Source: Pseudomonadota bacterium
GTDB taxonomy: Bacteria; Pseudomonadota; Gammaproteobacteria; Xanthomonadales; Xanthomonadaceae
Assembly (NCBI GenBank): GCA_023386795.1
Contig: JAEWJB010000104.1
Span: forward strand, 1-23,975
Direction of reading: 5' to 3'
Length of the DNA: 23,975 nt
Each line of letters starts with the position of its first letter. Position 1 is the stretch's first letter. Of the stretch, positions 8,301 to 14,635 are shown piece after piece. The position numbers were made by a program, and so were the translations under genes. Below the pieces are notes generated by a model. It saw nothing but the letters and a program-made list of their open reading frames with translations. It was not told the origin of the DNA and did not search any database.

Positions 8301-9641
8301 ACGCCGGCCCCGCTGCTCGCCAGTACGTTGCACCTGCCACTGGCCGACATCGCCCAGGCCTTGCAGTCGCTGCGCAGTGAGGGCTATGTCATGGCCGGCA
8401 TGTTCAGCCCCGGCGCGAGCGAGGAGGAATGGTGCGAGCGCCATCTGCTGGCGCGCATCCATCGCTACACGCTGGGGCGCCTGCGCCGCGAGATCGAACC
8501 GGTCACGCCGCGCGACTACGCGCGCTTCCTGTTCCAGTGGCAACGCGTGGAAGCCTCCGCGCGGGTGACCGGGCCGGAGGCCCTGGCCGGCCTGCTCACG
8601 CAGCTTGAAGGCTTCGAGGCTCCCGCGGCCGTATGGGAGGCCGAGCTGTTGCCGGCGCGCGTGCGCGACTACCAGCCCGACTGGCTCGACGAACTGTGCA
8701 CCGCCGGCCGCATCGCGTGGCGCCGGCTGCGTCCGGCGCAGGCCGTTCGCGGTAGCGCCAGCCTGCGTGCCGTGCCGGCGGTCTTGCTGCCGCGGCGCGA
8801 AGCCGCGCGCTGGCAGCTGCTGGCCGCCGAAGCCCAGCCCGATGAAGCGCCGCTGGGATCGCGCGCGCAGCGCGTGGCCGAGTACCTGGACACCCATGGC
8901 GCCAGCTTCTTCGACGAGATCGCCGATGCGCTGCACCTGATCGCCACCGAGTTGGAGGATGCGCTCGGCGAACTGGTGGTGCGCGGGCGCCTGCATTGCG
9001 ACAGCTACGCCGGCCTGCGGGCGCTGCTGGTGCCCGCTTCCAAGCGGCCCTCGGCGTTGTCGCGCCAGCGTCGACGGCTGTCGCTCCATGGCATCCGCGA
9101 TGCCGGCCGCTGGGCGCCGCTGCGTGCATTGCCGCCGGCACAGGACGCCGAACGCCGCCAGGAAGCGGTCGAGCACGTCGCGCGCACGCTCCTGCGCCGC
9201 TACGGCGTGATCTGCTGGCGCCTGCTGGAACGGGAGGCGGCGTGGCTGCCCTCGTGGCGGGAACTGCTGCGCGTATACCAGCGCCTGGAAGCGCGCGGGG
9301 AAATCCGCGGCGGGCGTTTCATCAGTGGGCTTTCCGGCGAGCAGTTCGCGCTGCCTGAAGCGCTCGGCCTGCTGCGCGAAGTGCGTCGCGCACCGCCGAC
9401 GCAGCAGTGGACCTGCGTGTCGGCCTGCGACCCGGCCAACCTGCTGGGTGGCGTGCTGGCCGGCGAACGCGTGCCGCGCGTACCTGGCAACCGCGTGCTG
9501 TACCTGGACGGCCTGCCGGTCGCCGCCCGGGTGGCCGACAAGTTCGTCGCGTTGCCTTCGCTGGAAACCACGCACACGGTGGCCGCGCACACGCATCTGG
9601 GCCTGGTTCCCCGCGCCGCCGCGCTGCCTGCGACGGACTGA
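5322..9641 (+). CDS. lhr: Lhr-family superfamily 2 ATP-dependent helicase
   Basis: This 1439-residue enzyme has the full Lhr layout. Two RecA-like domains carry Walker A A44-PTGSGKT-51, motif Ia ISPLKALSND, Walker B D171-E-I-H174, motif III L205-S-A-T208, motif IV VFVNTRRMAERAARHL, motif V ATASLELGLDIG and motif VI Q359-RAGRAGH-366. A winged-helix and beta-barrel region and a large C-terminal region (about residues 850-1439) follow. E. coli Lhr is 1538 residues; its core unwinds DNA 3'-5', and its C-terminal part has been reported to have uracil-DNA glycosylase activity, so a role in repair is likely. Start: ATG 5322 has GAGG at 5312-5315 with 6-base spacing; an in-frame ATG at 5265 lacks one. 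It stands alone, convergent with an AAG-type glycosylase gene. Confidence 0.93.
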   Translation: MHPVLRRFHPVTARWFQRRFGAPTEAQAEAWPRILDGGHTLVAAPTGSGKTLTAFLAALDGLLREGLAQEGALPDETRVVYISPLKALSNDIHINLEVPLQGIAEVLAEEGLPAVEIRTAVRTGDTPQRERAAARKRPPHILVTTPESLYVLLGSESGRESLRHVRSVIVDEIHAVAADKRGSHLALSLERLRALTGRSPQRIGLSATQKPIERVARYLAGAGGDCAVVDIGYTRERDLALGLPPTPLSAVMSNDQWQQVYEEVATLARAHRTTLVFVNTRRMAERAARHLGERLGHDRVAAHHGSLSRDIRLAAERRLKAGELTVLVATASLELGLDIGDVDLVVQLGSPRSIAAFLQRAGRAGHAVDGTPKARLFPASRDELVECAALLDAVRRGELDELRIPEAPIDVLAQQIVAEVACADVDEDALFALVTRATPYAGLTRERFDEVVRMLADGYSTRLGPRGSYLHRDAVNRRLHARRGARMTALTSGGSIPETGDYTVMLEPQAESIGTVNEDFAVESLAGDVFQLGNTSYRILRIEPGRLRVEDAQGMPPNIPFWLGEAPGRSDELSHAVSRLREDIATRLPRDGRQAVHHWLADTLALGEEAARQLLDYLAQAQAELGALPTQSCIVMERFFDETGGTQLVIHTSFGSRINRAWGLALRKRFCRNFNFELQAAATEDAIVLSLSTSHSFELIEVSRYLHSSSAEHVLVQALLDAPLFGVRWRWNATNALALPRFTGGRKVAPQLQRMKSEDLLATVFPDQVACLENIVGEREVPDHPLVAQTMDDCLHEAMDTEGWLDVLRGLEAGRIRVVARDLAAPSPLAAEALNARPYAFLDDAPLEERRTQAVQARRYRDPESADDLGRLDPEAIAAVREEAWPQPRDIEEMHEALASLGVIRADEATAEDGWLDWLHALARSGRASCLHDEAKAVSLWVSAERIAWFAPLYPTATPQPTLRVPEDCRVNDWQREAALRELVRARLSGWGPTPAPLLASTLHLPLADIAQALQSLRSEGYVMAGMFSPGASEEEWCERHLLARIHRYTLGRLRREIEPVTPRDYARFLFQWQRVEASARVTGPEALAGLLTQLEGFEAPAAVWEAELLPARVRDYQPDWLDELCTAGRIAWRRLRPAQAVRGSASLRAVPAVLLPRREAARWQLLAAEAQPDEAPLGSRAQRVAEYLDTHGASFFDEIADALHLIATELEDALGELVVRGRLHCDSYAGLRALLVPASKRPSALSRQRRRLSLHGIRDAGRWAPLRALPPAQDAERRQEAVEHVARTLLRRYGVICWRLLEREAAWLPSWRELLRVYQRLEARGEIRGGRFISGLSGEQFALPEALGLLREVRRAPPTQQWTCVSACDPANLLGGVLAGERVPRVPGNRVLYLDGLPVAARVADKFVALPSLETTHTVAAHTHLGLVPRAAALPATD

Positions 9642-9693
9642 CCGGGCGGGCCGCACCGAAGCGGCGCCGCATGCCCGTCGCGGTGGAGACGAC

Positions 9694-10347
9694 CTAGCGG
9701 GACGGGCGCCGGCGCGGCGGCCTGGGCGAAGGGCGCCGCGAGACGTGCGGATCGTCGGCCACGTGCCAGCGCCACGGATGCTCGGCCGCCTTGCGGATGC
9801 CGATACGCGGGGAGGCGATGGGCGCTTCGGGCGGCGGCGTGCCGTCGTCGCCGATCCATAAGCGGGAGCTGCGACGACACAGGTCCAAGCCGTTGTCACC
9901 GCCGTCCACGCCGAAGGCCTGCGCCAGCCGGCCGGGGCCCGCCGCAAGCAGGCGGGGCGTGTCGGTGCCGCGCGCCCGCGCCATCGTTTCCAGTCCCGCC
10001 AGCGGCTCCAGCGCGCGAAGCAATACCGCGTGGCCGGGCGCCGAGCCGCCGCACACCGCGTTGATCGCCCAATGCATGCCGTAGATGAAATAGACGTACA
10101 GGTGCCCGGGCGGACCGAACATCACCTCGGTGCGCGGGGTCATGCCGCGGAACGAATGCGCGGCGGCATCGGCGGCGCCCCGGTAGGCCTCGACCTCCAC
10201 GATGCGGCCGCGCCGTCCATCGGCGGCCACCAGGACCTTGTTGAGCAGGCGCGGTGCCACGAGGAGGGCATCGTCGTCGTAGAACGCGCGGGGCAGGGGA
10301 CGCATGCCCACAGGGTAACCGGCGATGCGTAGTTTTACTGGCCGCAT
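9694..10347 (-). CDS. DNA-3-methyladenine glycosylase, AAG/MPG family
   Basis: A 217-residue base-excision enzyme that flips out and removes alkylated purines such as 3-methyladenine and hypoxanthine. The active-site segment IVEVEAYRG holds the water-activating glutamate (E53) and Tyr55, corresponding to human AAG E125 and Y127. It is followed by DAAAHSFRGMTPRTEVMFGPPGHLYVYFIYGMHWAINAVCG and VLLRALEPLAGLETM, all family hallmarks. The C-terminus is Arg/Pro-rich (PSPRPPRRRPSR). Start: ATG 10347 has GAGGA nine bases upstream; ATG 10305 would give 203 residues starting MRPLPRAFY and is also possible. The open frame continues to 10530 but overlaps the divergent phosphatase gene, so I reject that extension. 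Bacterial members are often unnamed, so I give no symbol. Confidence 0.9.
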   Translation of the reverse strand: MRPVKLRIAGYPVGMRPLPRAFYDDDALLVAPRLLNKVLVAADGRRGRIVEVEAYRGAADAAAHSFRGMTPRTEVMFGPPGHLYVYFIYGMHWAINAVCGGSAPGHAVLLRALEPLAGLETMARARGTDTPRLLAAGPGRLAQAFGVDGGDNGLDLCRRSSRLWIGDDGTPPPEAPIASPRIGIRKAAEHPWRWHVADDPHVSRRPSPRPPRRRPSR

Positions 10348-10417
10348 GCGGGTAGTTCCTCGGTAGCACTGCATGCTGGGGCCGGCACACTGGCGGCCAG
10401 TCCCCAGGAGCCCGTCG

Positions 10418-11254
10418 ATGCATACGCCCGCATTCCGCCTTCCGGCCCTGGCCATCGTGTTGCCGCTGCTCGGCGCCTGCGCGTCCCCCGGCCCTTCCGC
10501 GGGCACGGCTTCGCCGGTGCCCGAACTCAAGCCAGGCGTCCCCGCCGGCTACCTCGGGCGCGACCTGCCCGACAGCCTCGCACTGCTGCCCGCACCGCCG
10601 TCTGCCGGCAGCCCCGCCTTCGCCAACGACGAAGCCGTGCATGCCGCCGCCCAGCGCCTGCGCGACACGCCTCGCTACGCGCAGGCCACCCGCGATGCCG
10701 ACCTGAGTTTCCCCGCGGCCAGCGACAACTTCGCCTGCGCGCTCGGCGTTCCGATCGACGCCCAGTCCACGCCCCGGCTGTACATGCTGTTGAAGCGCAC
10801 GATGGTGGACGCCGGCCTGGGCACGTATGGCGCCAAGAACCAGTACCAGCGGGTCCGGCCCTTCGTGCTGCACGACGAACACACCTGCCTGGCGCGCGAC
10901 GAGGAGGCGTTGCGGCACGACGGCTCGTATCCGTCCGGGCACACCGCCATCGGCTGGACATGGGCGATGGTGCTGACCCAGGTGGCGCCGGCGCGCGCGA
11001 ACGCGTTGCTGGCGCGCGGGCGCCAGTTCGGCGAAAGCCGGCTGGTGTGCAACGCGCACTGGCAAAGCGACGTGCTCGAAGGGCGCGCGGTGGCCGGTGG
11101 GGTGTTCGCCAAGCTGCAGGGCAATGTGGATTTCCTCGCCGACGTGGTCGCCGCGCGCCAGGAAGTGGTGGCGCGCCAGGCGGCCGGAGCGACGCCTTCG
11201 GGGTGCGATGCGGAAGCCGCCGCGCTGGCGACGCCCGTGCCGGGCGTGCTGTGA
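10418..11254 (+). CDS. Class A acid phosphatase (PAP2 superfamily), predicted lipoprotein
   Basis: This 278-residue protein carries all three PAP2 phosphatase motifs: K140-x6-R147-P148 (KNQYQRVRP), P172-S-G-H175 within GSYPSGHT, and S207-R208-x5-H214-x3-D218 (SRLVCNAHWQSD). GSYPSGHT is the bacterial class A acid phosphatase signature (PhoN type), so the predicted activity is hydrolysis of phosphomonoesters outside the cytoplasm, with His175 as stabilising base and His214 as nucleophile. The N-terminus ends in LLGAC-A, a lipobox, so the mature protein is probably lipid-anchored rather than soluble, unlike PhoN. ATG 10418 has AGGAG at 10406-10410; an in-frame ATG at 10373 lies in the intergenic region and is less likely. 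The gene diverges from the glycosylase gene, with only 70 bases between starts. Confidence 0.92.
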   Translation: MHTPAFRLPALAIVLPLLGACASPGPSAGTASPVPELKPGVPAGYLGRDLPDSLALLPAPPSAGSPAFANDEAVHAAAQRLRDTPRYAQATRDADLSFPAASDNFACALGVPIDAQSTPRLYMLLKRTMVDAGLGTYGAKNQYQRVRPFVLHDEHTCLARDEEALRHDGSYPSGHTAIGWTWAMVLTQVAPARANALLARGRQFGESRLVCNAHWQSDVLEGRAVAGGVFAKLQGNVDFLADVVAARQEVVARQAAGATPSGCDAEAAALATPVPGVL

Positions 11255-11317
11255 CACCGTGACGGCACGCTCATCGGCCCGGGGCGATGCTGCCTGTCCC
11301 CCGCACGGAGCCGCGCG

Positions 11318-11731
11318 ATGTCCCCGTCACCCGCCGATGCCCGCTTCCCCGACGCCGACGCCTACGCCGCCGAGACGGCCCGCCACGCCGCGGGGGAACG
11401 GGTGGATTTGCAGGCGGCGCATGCGGCGGTCACTGCCGCCTACCAGAACCAGGTGATGCTGGATTTCAACGACCACTGCCTGCGGCTGGCGGTGTTCGAA
11501 GGCACGTACCGCTGGCACCGGCATCCGGACACCGATGAGTTGTTCCTGGTGATGGAGGGCGCGTTGGAGATCGAACTGGCCGGCCGGCCCCCAGTGCGGC
11601 TGACGCCCGGGCAGGCATTCGTGGTGCCGGCCAATACGGTGCACCGCACCCGCGGTATCGGACGCACGGTGAACCTGACCTGCGAGAAGCAGGCGGCGCG
11701 CACCGAGTTCATGGAGGCGCCCGCGCCGTGA
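11318..11731 (+). CDS. Cupin-domain protein
   Basis: This 137-residue single-domain cupin has motif 1 G62-TYRW-H67-R-H69-PDTDE74-LFLVMEG and motif 2 PGQAFVVPANTVH109. The three histidines and one glutamate form the typical metal site of a small beta-barrel. It resembles the widespread uncharacterised sugar-epimerase/dioxygenase-like cupins, and the substrate cannot be inferred. The start at ATG 11318 is preceded by GGAG at 11307-11310 (7-base spacing). It follows the phosphatase gene by 63 bases on the same strand and could be co-transcribed, but the two functions are not obviously linked. The tRNA promoter starts about 20 bases after its stop. Confidence 0.85.
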   Translation: MSPSPADARFPDADAYAAETARHAAGERVDLQAAHAAVTAAYQNQVMLDFNDHCLRLAVFEGTYRWHRHPDTDELFLVMEGALEIELAGRPPVRLTPGQAFVVPANTVHRTRGIGRTVNLTCEKQAARTEFMEAPAP

Positions 11732-11750
11732 CAGGGGTGCCGGGAACGAC

Positions 11751-11780
11751 TTGGCTTCGGCGCGGGACTCGGGCTAGAAT
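11751..11780 (+). promoter_or_regulatory. Promoter of the tRNA-Ala gene
   Basis: TTGGCT at 11751-11756 (4/6) and TAGAAT at 11775-11780 (5/6) are separated by 18 bases, 95 bases before the mature tRNA 5' end. The bases right after the -10 (GCGCCTCCCG) are very G/C-rich, the type of discriminator associated with stringent control of stable RNA genes; that last point is inference. Confidence 0.65.
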
Positions 11781-11786
11781 GCGCCT

Positions 11787-11875
11787 CCCGCGTGGAAAGG
11801 CGGCCCGGCTGGACGGGCGCACAGCGAAGGTCCGAAGGGACCCTCCCACGCAGGCCCGGTTCCAGTACCCCTCGT
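11787..11875 (+). other. Structured leader of the tRNA-Ala transcript
   Basis: Between the inferred start site and the tRNA are about 90 bases that can fold into a three-way arrangement. An outer stem GCGTGG (11790-11795) with CCACGC (11846-11851) encloses two hairpins: GCCCG/CGGGC (11803-11807 and 11814-11818) and GGTCC/GGACC (11829-11833 and 11838-11842). It would be removed by RNase P. In such G/C-rich DNA short stems arise by chance, so this is a candidate only. Confidence 0.3.
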
Positions 11876-11951
<76 letters not shown>

Positions 11952-11965
11952 CTATTCAAGACAAG

Positions 11966-11998
11966 ACAGCGCGCCGAGAGGTGCGCTGTTTTGCTTTG
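11966..11998 (+). terminator. Rho-independent terminator of tRNA-Ala
   Basis: ACAGCGC (11966-11972) pairs with GCGCTGT (11983-11989) around a 10-base loop, followed by TTTTGCTTT. It starts 15 bases after the encoded CCA and is the only clear stem plus T-run terminator in the window. Confidence 0.85.
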
Positions 11999-12049
11999 CG
12001 ATAGCGGGTGCCGGCGAAGCGGCGCGCTGCCCCGGCGTGGCGTCGCGTC

Positions 12050-12084
12050 CAGCCAAGCGCGTCGCCGGGGGCGCGGCTTGGCTG
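12050..12084 (-). terminator. Hairpin directly after the 54-codon small gene
   Basis: CAGCCAAGC (12050-12058) and GCTTGGCTG (12076-12084) are perfect inverted 9-mers; three more pairs form inside if one base bulges. On the minus strand it begins immediately after the TAA of the small gene at 12085. No U-tract follows, so it is terminator-like or a 3'-end stabiliser. Confidence 0.4.
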
Positions 12085-12249
12085 TTACGCCTTGCGCTGT
12101 ACGTGCAGGACCGCGGCCACCACCAAGGCCACCACCACGCCCAGCGCGGCCGCGTGCGGAATCCCGGCCCTGGTGAGCAGCGCGATGAGCCCGCCGCCGA
12201 CGATGCCCGCAGCGACGGCGGTCATGACCATTTTCGTGAACACATCCAT
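12085..12249 (-). CDS. Small hydrophobic protein, 54 residues, function unknown
   Basis: I do not recognise this gene. It encodes 54 residues, MDVFTKMVMTAVAAGIVGG to LHVQRKA, with two likely membrane segments (about residues 8-26 and 32-50) split by a short TRAGIPH turn; the first segment contains GIVGGG. Support for translation: GAGGAA at 12256-12261 sits 6 bases before the ATG, one of the best ribosome binding sites in the window, and the alternating hydrophobic pattern is not expected of random G/C-rich DNA. A 16-bp hairpin (12270-12306) lies just upstream of the ribosome binding site and a strong hairpin directly after the stop. It lies downstream of the 50-codon frame, on the same strand. 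It could be a small membrane protein of ordinary type; a regulated hydrophobic peptide is speculation. Confidence 0.55.
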   Translation of the reverse strand: MDVFTKMVMTAVAAGIVGGGLIALLTRAGIPHAAALGVVVALVVAAVLHVQRKA

Positions 12250-12269
12250 CAAGTCTTCCTCGGCGACGC

Positions 12270-12306
12270 GATGCCTCCGCGCGTCCTCTTGACGCGCGAA
12301 GGCATC
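12270..12306 (-). other. 16-bp hairpin between two small genes
   Basis: Arms 12270-12285 and 12291-12306 surround a 5-base loop. Read as minus-strand RNA, all 16 positions pair, one of them as G-U; on the plus strand that position is a C-A mismatch, which suggests that the minus-strand RNA is the functional one. It ends about 8 bases before the ribosome binding site of the 54-codon gene and starts 16 bases after the stop of the 50-codon frame. It lacks a U-tract. Confidence 0.5.
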
Positions 12307-12322
12307 TTATCGACGGCGGGTA

Positions 12323-12475
12323 TCAAGAGGCATTGAGCTGCGCGAACATCGAACCGAGCCCTCCGGCGAGCGCGCCTGCCAATGCGCCGGCGCTCATGCC
12401 TCCGGGGCCGCCGATGACGCCGGCCACCACGCCGCCGATCAGGCCCCCTTCCAACGCGCAGACTCCCGCGGTCAT
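12323..12475 (-). CDS. Small glycine-rich protein, 50 residues, function unknown
   Basis: I do not recognise this gene. The 50-residue frame begins MTAGVCALEGGLIGG and continues with GVVAGVIGGPGG and SAGALAGALAGGLGSMF, a regular small-residue (glycine-zipper-like, GxxxG) pattern over one or two hydrophobic stretches. An in-frame TGA lies two codons before the ATG at 12475, which therefore bounds the frame. That ATG has no ribosome binding site; a TTG at codon 8 has GGGAG six bases upstream and is an alternative start giving 43 residues. It lies head-to-head with the AraC gene (start 12516) and upstream of the 54-codon gene. Glycine-zipper peptides include membrane proteins and some bacteriocins, but nothing here (no immunity or export gene) supports a bacteriocin. 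Confidence 0.42.
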   Translation of the reverse strand: MTAGVCALEGGLIGGVVAGVIGGPGGMSAGALAGALAGGLGSMFAQLNAS

Positions 12476-12515
12476 GCGTCACGCGCGGCGCGCCGGGCTA
12501 TGGCACGATCGCGCC

Positions 12516-12968
12516 ATGCCCGCCGCTGACACCCACCTGCGCGATCTCGCCCGCCTGCGCCGCGTGCGTGACCGCATCGATCGCGAGTACGCCCAGCCGC
12601 TGGATGTCGAGGCGCTGGCGCGTGGCGTGCACATGTCGGCCGGGCACCTGAGCCGGCAGTTCAAGGCCGCGTACGGCGAATCGCCCTACAGCTACCTGAT
12701 GACGCGCCGCATCGAACGCGCGATGGCGCTGCTGCGGCGCGGCGACCTCAGCGTCACCGAGGTCAGCCTCGAAGTCGGCTGCGCCTCGCTGGGCACCTTC
12801 AGCACCCGCTTCCACGAGCTGGTGGGCATGTCACCCGGCGCCTACCGGCAGCAGCACGCCTCGGCCATCGCCGGGCTGCCGGCCTGCGTGGCCAAGGCGG
12901 TGACGCGACCGGTCAGGAATCGAGAAGCGGCCAAGGCGGCGCCTTCCCTAGACTGCGCGTCCACCTGA
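12516..12968 (+). CDS. Short AraC-family transcriptional regulator
   Basis: This 150-residue protein consists almost entirely of the AraC double helix-turn-helix domain (about residues 10-110): HTH1 LDVEALARGVHMSAGHLSRQFKAAYGESPYSYL, the linker helix RRIERAMALLRRGDLSVTEVSLEVGCASLGTFSTRFHELVGMSPGAYRQQ with HTH2. There is no N-terminal sensor domain, as in SoxS/MarA-size regulators; a tail of about 35 residues follows. ATG 12516 fits the domain boundary, though no strong ribosome binding site precedes it; the frame remains open upstream to 12333, but that part overlaps the antisense small gene and is low-complexity. The VOC gene begins 15 bases after its stop, so the pair is probably one operon, and the regulator may control it. 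Confidence 0.88.
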   Translation: MPAADTHLRDLARLRRVRDRIDREYAQPLDVEALARGVHMSAGHLSRQFKAAYGESPYSYLMTRRIERAMALLRRGDLSVTEVSLEVGCASLGTFSTRFHELVGMSPGAYRQQHASAIAGLPACVAKAVTRPVRNREAAKAAPSLDCAST

Positions 12969-12982
12969 AACGGAGCCACGCC

Positions 12983-13396
12983 ATGGACCTCAGCATCCAC
13001 TCCACCTTCCTGCCGCACAACGACGCCGACGCCGCGCTGGCGTTCTACCGCGACCTGCTCGGCTTCGAGGTGCGCAACGATGTCGCGCACGGCGAGCTGC
13101 GCTGGATCACCGTGGGCCACCCCACGCAGCCGGGCACCTCGCTGGTGCTGTACCCGCCGGGCATTGGCCAGGGCATCACCGACGCCGAGCGCCGCACCAT
13201 CGCCGAGATGATGGCCAAGGGCAGCTACGGGATCATGGTGCTGTCCACCGGCGATCTCGACGCGACCTTCGAGCGCCTGCAGGCGGGCGGGGCGGAGATC
13301 GCGCAGGAGCCGACCGTGCAACCGTACGGCGTGCGCGATTGCGCGGTGCGCGACCCGGCGGGGAACATGGTGCGGATACAGGCGCGTGCGGCCTGA
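12983..13396 (+). CDS. VOC (glyoxalase/bleomycin-resistance/dioxygenase fold) protein
   Basis: A 137-residue protein of the vicinal oxygen chelate fold: two beta-alpha-beta-beta-beta units, seen as DADAALAFYRDLLGFEVRNDVAHGELRWITVG then STGDLDATFERLQAGGAEIAQEPTVQPYGVRDCAVRDPAGNMVRIQ. The DPAGNMVRI ending is typical. The potential metal ligands are an N-terminal His and a C-terminal region lacking a clear terminal Glu, so enzymatic activity is not assured; many such proteins are uncharacterised. GGAG at 12972-12975 is 7 bases before ATG 12983. The AraC-VOC pairing occurs in many bacterial genomes, usually with an unknown substrate. Confidence 0.88.
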   Translation: MDLSIHSTFLPHNDADAALAFYRDLLGFEVRNDVAHGELRWITVGHPTQPGTSLVLYPPGIGQGITDAERRTIAEMMAKGSYGIMVLSTGDLDATFERLQAGGAEIAQEPTVQPYGVRDCAVRDPAGNMVRIQARAA

Positions 13397-13412
13397 TTGA
13401 ACCGATGAAAGG

Positions 13413-13436
13413 CCGCCTCGTCGAACGGCGAGGCGG
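13413..13436. terminator. Hairpin between convergent VOC and rnd genes
   Basis: CCGCCTCG (13413-13420) and CGAGGCGG (13429-13436) form an 8-bp stem with an 8-base loop in the 52-base gap between the convergent stops. Only a short T-run (CCTTTC) follows on the minus strand. It is a plausible bidirectional terminator. Confidence 0.45.
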
Positions 13437-13448
13437 ATCGGTCGCGCG

Positions 13449-14534
13449 TTACGCCAACCCAGGCACCAGCGGGGCCACCACCGCTTCCAGCTGCGCCCGC
13501 CGCCACTGCCCCAAACCGCTCGGCCATGCGGTGTGCTCCAGCAGACTTTCCAGGTGCTTGCGCGACGCCAGCACGCCATCGGGCAGGCCGAGTTCGCGGC
13601 TGCGTTCGGCCACGGCTTCCTGCAGTTTCTTCAGGGTCTGCTTGTGCTCGTCGCCGTTGTTGCTGGCCAGAGGTGCGTCGGCCTCGTCGGCCAGCGGCGT
13701 GTTGAGTACCTGCCAGATCTGCGCGGTCAGCTTGCGCGGCGCTTTCGGGAACCGCTCGAACAGCTTCGACAGCGCCGCCTCGTCGGCCGGCGGCGTGCGC
13801 GCGATGGTAACCGCCAGTTCGTTGTCCAGGATCCAGCTCTTTGGGCGGTCGCTCTGCCGCGCGGTCTGCTCGCGCCAGCGCAGCAGCCGCAGCAGTCGCA
13901 GCTGTCCGTCGGCTTCCAGGAATTGCGCGCTGCGCAGCGACAGGTGCGGCCAGCGTTCACCGTCGTCGCGCTCCACCGAGGCCAGCAGGCGCTCGGCGTC
14001 CTCGGCCAGCCACGCGCGGCGGCCCAGCTCGCCGAGTTTGGTGTCGAGCGCGTCGTGCAGCGCGAACAGGTACCGCACGTCGTCGGCGGCGTATTCCAGC
14101 TGCGCGTCGGAGAGCGGGCGGCGCAGCCAGTCCGAGCGGGTCTCGCCCTTGGGCAGCAGCGTGCCGGTAATCTCGTTGACCAGCTTCTGGTAGCCCATGC
14201 CGGCGCCGGTACCGGCGAGCGCCGCAGCCATCTGGGTGTCGAACAACGGGCGCGGCAGCACGCCGCACGCCACCTTGAACGTCACGAGGTCCTCGCTGGC
14301 GCTGTGCATCACTTTCAGGATGTCCGGCGCGGTGAGCCACGGCTTGAGCGCATCGGCCATGCCGGGAATCAACGGGTCGATCAGCAGGATCTCCTCGCCG
14401 ACGGCCATCTGCACCAGCGCCAGCTGCGGCCAGTACGTGCGCTCGCGGATGAACTCGGTGTCCAGGCCGATGCGCGCCGGGCGCGTGTGCAGGCGGGCGG
14501 TGAGTTCGTCGGGGTGGGTGATCCAGTGCGGCAC
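13449..14534 (-). CDS. rnd: Ribonuclease D
   Basis: This 361-residue 3'-5' exoribonuclease trims the 3' ends of tRNA precursors and other small stable RNAs. The DEDDy catalytic residues are visible: D25 and E27 (GLDTEFIRERTYWPQLALVQ), D82 (HSASEDL), and Y148 with D152 (EYAADDVRYL). One or two HRDC-type helical regions follow, including WRRAQLEAVV near the C-terminus; E. coli RNase D is 375 residues. The only sensible start is GTG at 14534 (PHWITHPDELTARL matches the family N-terminus); no ribosome binding site is evident. It is divergent from the SUMF1-like lipoprotein gene, with about 100 bases between the starts. Confidence 0.94.
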   Translation of the reverse strand: MPHWITHPDELTARLHTRPARIGLDTEFIRERTYWPQLALVQMAVGEEILLIDPLIPGMADALKPWLTAPDILKVMHSASEDLVTFKVACGVLPRPLFDTQMAAALAGTGAGMGYQKLVNEITGTLLPKGETRSDWLRRPLSDAQLEYAADDVRYLFALHDALDTKLGELGRRAWLAEDAERLLASVERDDGERWPHLSLRSAQFLEADGQLRLLRLLRWREQTARQSDRPKSWILDNELAVTIARTPPADEAALSKLFERFPKAPRKLTAQIWQVLNTPLADEADAPLASNNGDEHKQTLKKLQEAVAERSRELGLPDGVLASRKHLESLLEHTAWPSGLGQWRRAQLEAVVAPLVPGLA

Positions 14535-14635
14535 GGGCGGACTTCGATACGGCGCTGCATTGCGCGGGCCGTGCAGGATAGCCTAACGTCGCCGGCGACC
14601 GGCGCGAGGCGGGCATCTCAAGGAGGCAGGCGCAG

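Noticed and set aside
5286..9947. Very long minus-strand open frames opposite lhr
   Set aside because: They are Arg/Ala/Gly/His-rich, match no family I know, and mirror the codon pattern of lhr.
12085..12475. Small genes as a two-peptide bacteriocin
   Set aside because: Glycine-zipper motifs fit, but there is no double-glycine leader on both peptides, and no immunity or transporter gene nearby.
12333..12515. N-terminal extension of the AraC protein
   Set aside because: Low-complexity Pro/Ala sequence antisense to the small 50-codon gene; family members of this size begin near 12516.
12501..12515. Sigma54-like TGGCACG before the AraC gene
   Set aside because: The -12 element (TTGC) is absent; CGCC stands in its place, and the spacing puts the start codon too close.
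14588..14599. GTCGCCGGCGAC palindrome between rnd and the SUMF1-like gene
   Set aside because: A 12-base palindrome is common by chance in such G/C-rich sequence, and no second copy or promoter context supports an operator.
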